From: a bacterium
GTDB taxonomy: Bacteria > Actinomycetota > Acidimicrobiia > Spongiisociales > Spongiisociaceae
Assembly: GCA_026710435.1 (NCBI GenBank)
Contig: JAPOQZ010000158.1
Span: 1 to 34,381 of the forward strand
Length of the DNA stretch: 34,381 bases
Reading direction: 5' to 3'
Below the pieces are notes generated by a model. It was not told the origin of the DNA. It ran no database searches and was given only the letters and a program-made list of their open reading frames with translations. Below are positions 33,524 through 34,381 of the stretch, piece after piece (the stretch's first letter is position 1; each line of letters starts with the position of its first letter). The position numbers and the translations under genes were made by a program.

Positions 33524-34111
33524 TCAATCCGTGCCTCCCGGTGGAGTGCGGTACAGGCCATGGAGACCGATGTACTCGCGAACCGGCTCCCGGACCAGGA
33601 ACCGGAGGCTGAGCCCTTCCGCTGCCCTGCGCCGGAGTTCGGTACCGGAGAGGTCCAGAGGCGGCACGTCCAGCCACTCGACATGCGTTCCCACCGCTCG
33701 CTCCACGGAATCCCGCTCGGTGCCGGGCCGGGGCGCCACCGCAATCCGGGCTCGCTCGATCACCTCGTCGGCCCGGTGCCACGACGGCAGGCGGGCGGCT
33801 GCGTCAGCTCCGAGAATCAGGACCGGACGACCAGCCTCCATGCCCGAGAGGGTGTCGATCGTGTAGGTGGAGCCGGAACGCCGGATCTCCCGATCGTCGG
33901 CCTCGAAGTAGGGGATGTCCGATGTGGTGGCGACCGTCATCGCCCAGCGGTGCCGGGCAGGGGTGACACTTCTTCCTGACTTCTGCCAGGGAAAGCCGGC
34001 CGGAACGAACCACACGGTGTCGAGGTCAAGCTGCAGCAACGCAGACTCGGCCACGACCATATGGACGATATGGGGTGGATCGAAGGTGCCCCCGAGGATG
34101 CCGATGCGCAC
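33524..34111 (-). CDS. nadD: Nicotinate-nucleotide adenylyltransferase
   Basis: NadD adenylylates nicotinate mononucleotide in NAD synthesis. From GTG 34111 the product is 195 residues starting MRIGILGGTFDPPHIVH, the nucleotidyltransferase signature with H14 and H17. Other family blocks are VWFVPAGFPWQKSG, STYTIDTLSG, LILGADAAARLPSWH and LDLSGTELRRRAAEG (the ISSTEIR equivalent). An AGGAGG directly abuts the GTG, which is unusually close; the alternative TTG at 34129 adds six residues and lies inside a 16-base tandem repeat. The usual upstream genes (obgE, proA) are absent because an IS630-type element lies there. Confidence 0.92.
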   Translation of the reverse strand: MRIGILGGTFDPPHIVHMVVAESALLQLDLDTVWFVPAGFPWQKSGRSVTPARHRWAMTVATTSDIPYFEADDREIRRSGSTYTIDTLSGMEAGRPVLILGADAAARLPSWHRADEVIERARIAVAPRPGTERDSVERAVGTHVEWLDVPPLDLSGTELRRRAAEGLSLRFLVREPVREYIGLHGLYRTPPGGTD

Positions 34112-34114
34112 CCT

Positions 34115-34146
34115 CCTAGAGTACCCCAACCCTAGAGTATCCCAAC
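34115..34146. repeat. Tandem 16-base repeat upstream of nadD
   Basis: CCTAGAGTACCCCAAC at 34115-34130 is followed directly by CCTAGAGTATCCCAAC at 34131-34146, one mismatch. The duplication covers the nadD ribosome-binding site and the alternative TTG start, so it may shift where translation begins. Confidence 0.7.
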
Positions 34147-34184
34147 GATCCGGATGACCCCTCCTGGTGTCCCGGTTCCCGCTT

Positions 34185-34214
34185 GTCGACGATGGTGGAC
34201 GATGGTCGACGAGA
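34185..34214. repeat. Short tandem repeat between nadD and the IS630-type end
   Basis: GTCGACGATG, GTGGACGATG and a partial GTCGACGAGATG follow one another with a 10-base period. Its role is unknown; slippage during replication is the simplest origin. Confidence 0.5.
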
Positions 34215-34242
34215 TGTCCGTCGCGACTAGCGGACTATCGCC

Positions 34243-34381
34243 TAGTGTCCTGTTGTGGTAGTTCGCCGCGGTTTGTGGTAGGGTTGTGGGGACTGTCGGC
34301 GTTGTGTGGGAAGGTGCTGTGATGGGTGCTCGGAGGGGGCGTAAGCCTGTGGTTGTGGAGTTGAGCGATGAGGAACGGGAG
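34243..34381 (+). mobile_element. Left end of an IS630-type insertion sequence, cut by the window edge
   Basis: The segment begins near TAGTGTCCTG (TA at 34243-34244), suiting the TA target of IS630/Tc1 elements. Its composition (GT-rich: GTTGTGGTAGTT, GGTTTGTGGTAGGGTTGTGG) differs from the flank. A transposase start follows at 34322. The right end is outside the window, so the exact boundary is a guess. Confidence 0.55.
34322..34381 (+). CDS. IS630-family transposase, first 20 residues
   Basis: ATG 34322 opens a frame reading MGARRGRKPVVVELSDEERE to the window edge. The RGRKPVVVELSDEER start is typical of IS630 transposases, where it leads into an N-terminal helix-turn-helix. A GGGAAGG lies at 34309-34315. 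Only 20 codons are visible, so integrity cannot be judged. Confidence 0.6.
   Translation, partial: MGARRGRKPVVVELSDEERE

Overview
The window is about 34.4 kb of high-GC, gene-dense bacterial DNA. The gene content and order (dnaG next to rpoD, a single-chain glycyl-tRNA synthetase, uppS-recO, era, a CNNM/CorC protein, ybeY, an HD-domain 7TM receptor, phoH, dnaJ, hrcA, rpsT, holA, comEC-comEA, leuS, rsfS-nadD), the Thr/Pro-rich linkers of exported proteins and a DUF222-HNH gene point to an uncultured actinobacterium, perhaps Acidimicrobiia-like. That placement is inference; no rRNA is present. Both edges lie inside insertion sequences: an IS3-type left end at 1-204 and an IS630-type element from about 34243. 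The window may therefore be one assembly contig broken at repeats.

Layout. 1-1012: IS3 end, a small coiled-coil gene remnant and about 570 bp with nothing recognisable. 1013-4033: tRNA-Asn(GTT), the primary sigma factor and primase, all on minus. 4307-8042: recO-uppS-glyS-yceI, a tightly packed minus-strand operon, with a lone plus-strand pterin dehydratase gene behind it. 8443-14679: phoH, pgpH-like, ybeY, CNNM and era, a minus-strand operon with 4-bp start/stop overlaps. 15059-18676: dnaJ, hrcA, a divergent rpsT, and holA. 18664-22620: an SDR reductase, comEC and comEA. 23376-26809: a plus-strand MFS transporter and a NatAB-type ABC exporter pair. 26861-29596: leuS on minus. 29884-32825: a class-I glutamine amidotransferase-like hydrolase (puuD type), a foreign-looking DUF222-HNH gene with one frameshift, and a Nudix gene that has lost its catalytic box. 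32848-34111: tRNA-Ala(GGC), rsfS and nadD.

Most genes are housekeeping: transcription initiation, replication priming and clamp loading, ribosome maturation (era, ybeY, rsfS, rpsT), tRNA charging, undecaprenyl-phosphate synthesis, recombination repair, DNA uptake and NAD synthesis. I see no defence island, CRISPR array, biosynthetic cluster or prophage.

The most informative anomalies are: (1) the DUF222-HNH gene sits between two diverged copies of the same junction, puuD 3' end followed by Nudix 3' end, and has a strong promoter that would make a leaderless mRNA; (2) the neighbouring Nudix protein lacks its Nudix box through an in-frame internal deletion; (3) the PgpH-like receptor carries a Thr/Pro linker and a surface-protein-type beta domain inside its extracytoplasmic region; (4) a roughly 104-bp intergenic repeat occurs twice, upstream of dnaG and upstream of phoH, at about 76% identity with a codon-like substitution pattern; (5) several smaller repeat structures lie in the intergenic spaces (a 171-bp segment with 16-bp terminal inverted repeats, 14-bp iterons, a paired promoter-like motif and a nested hairpin).
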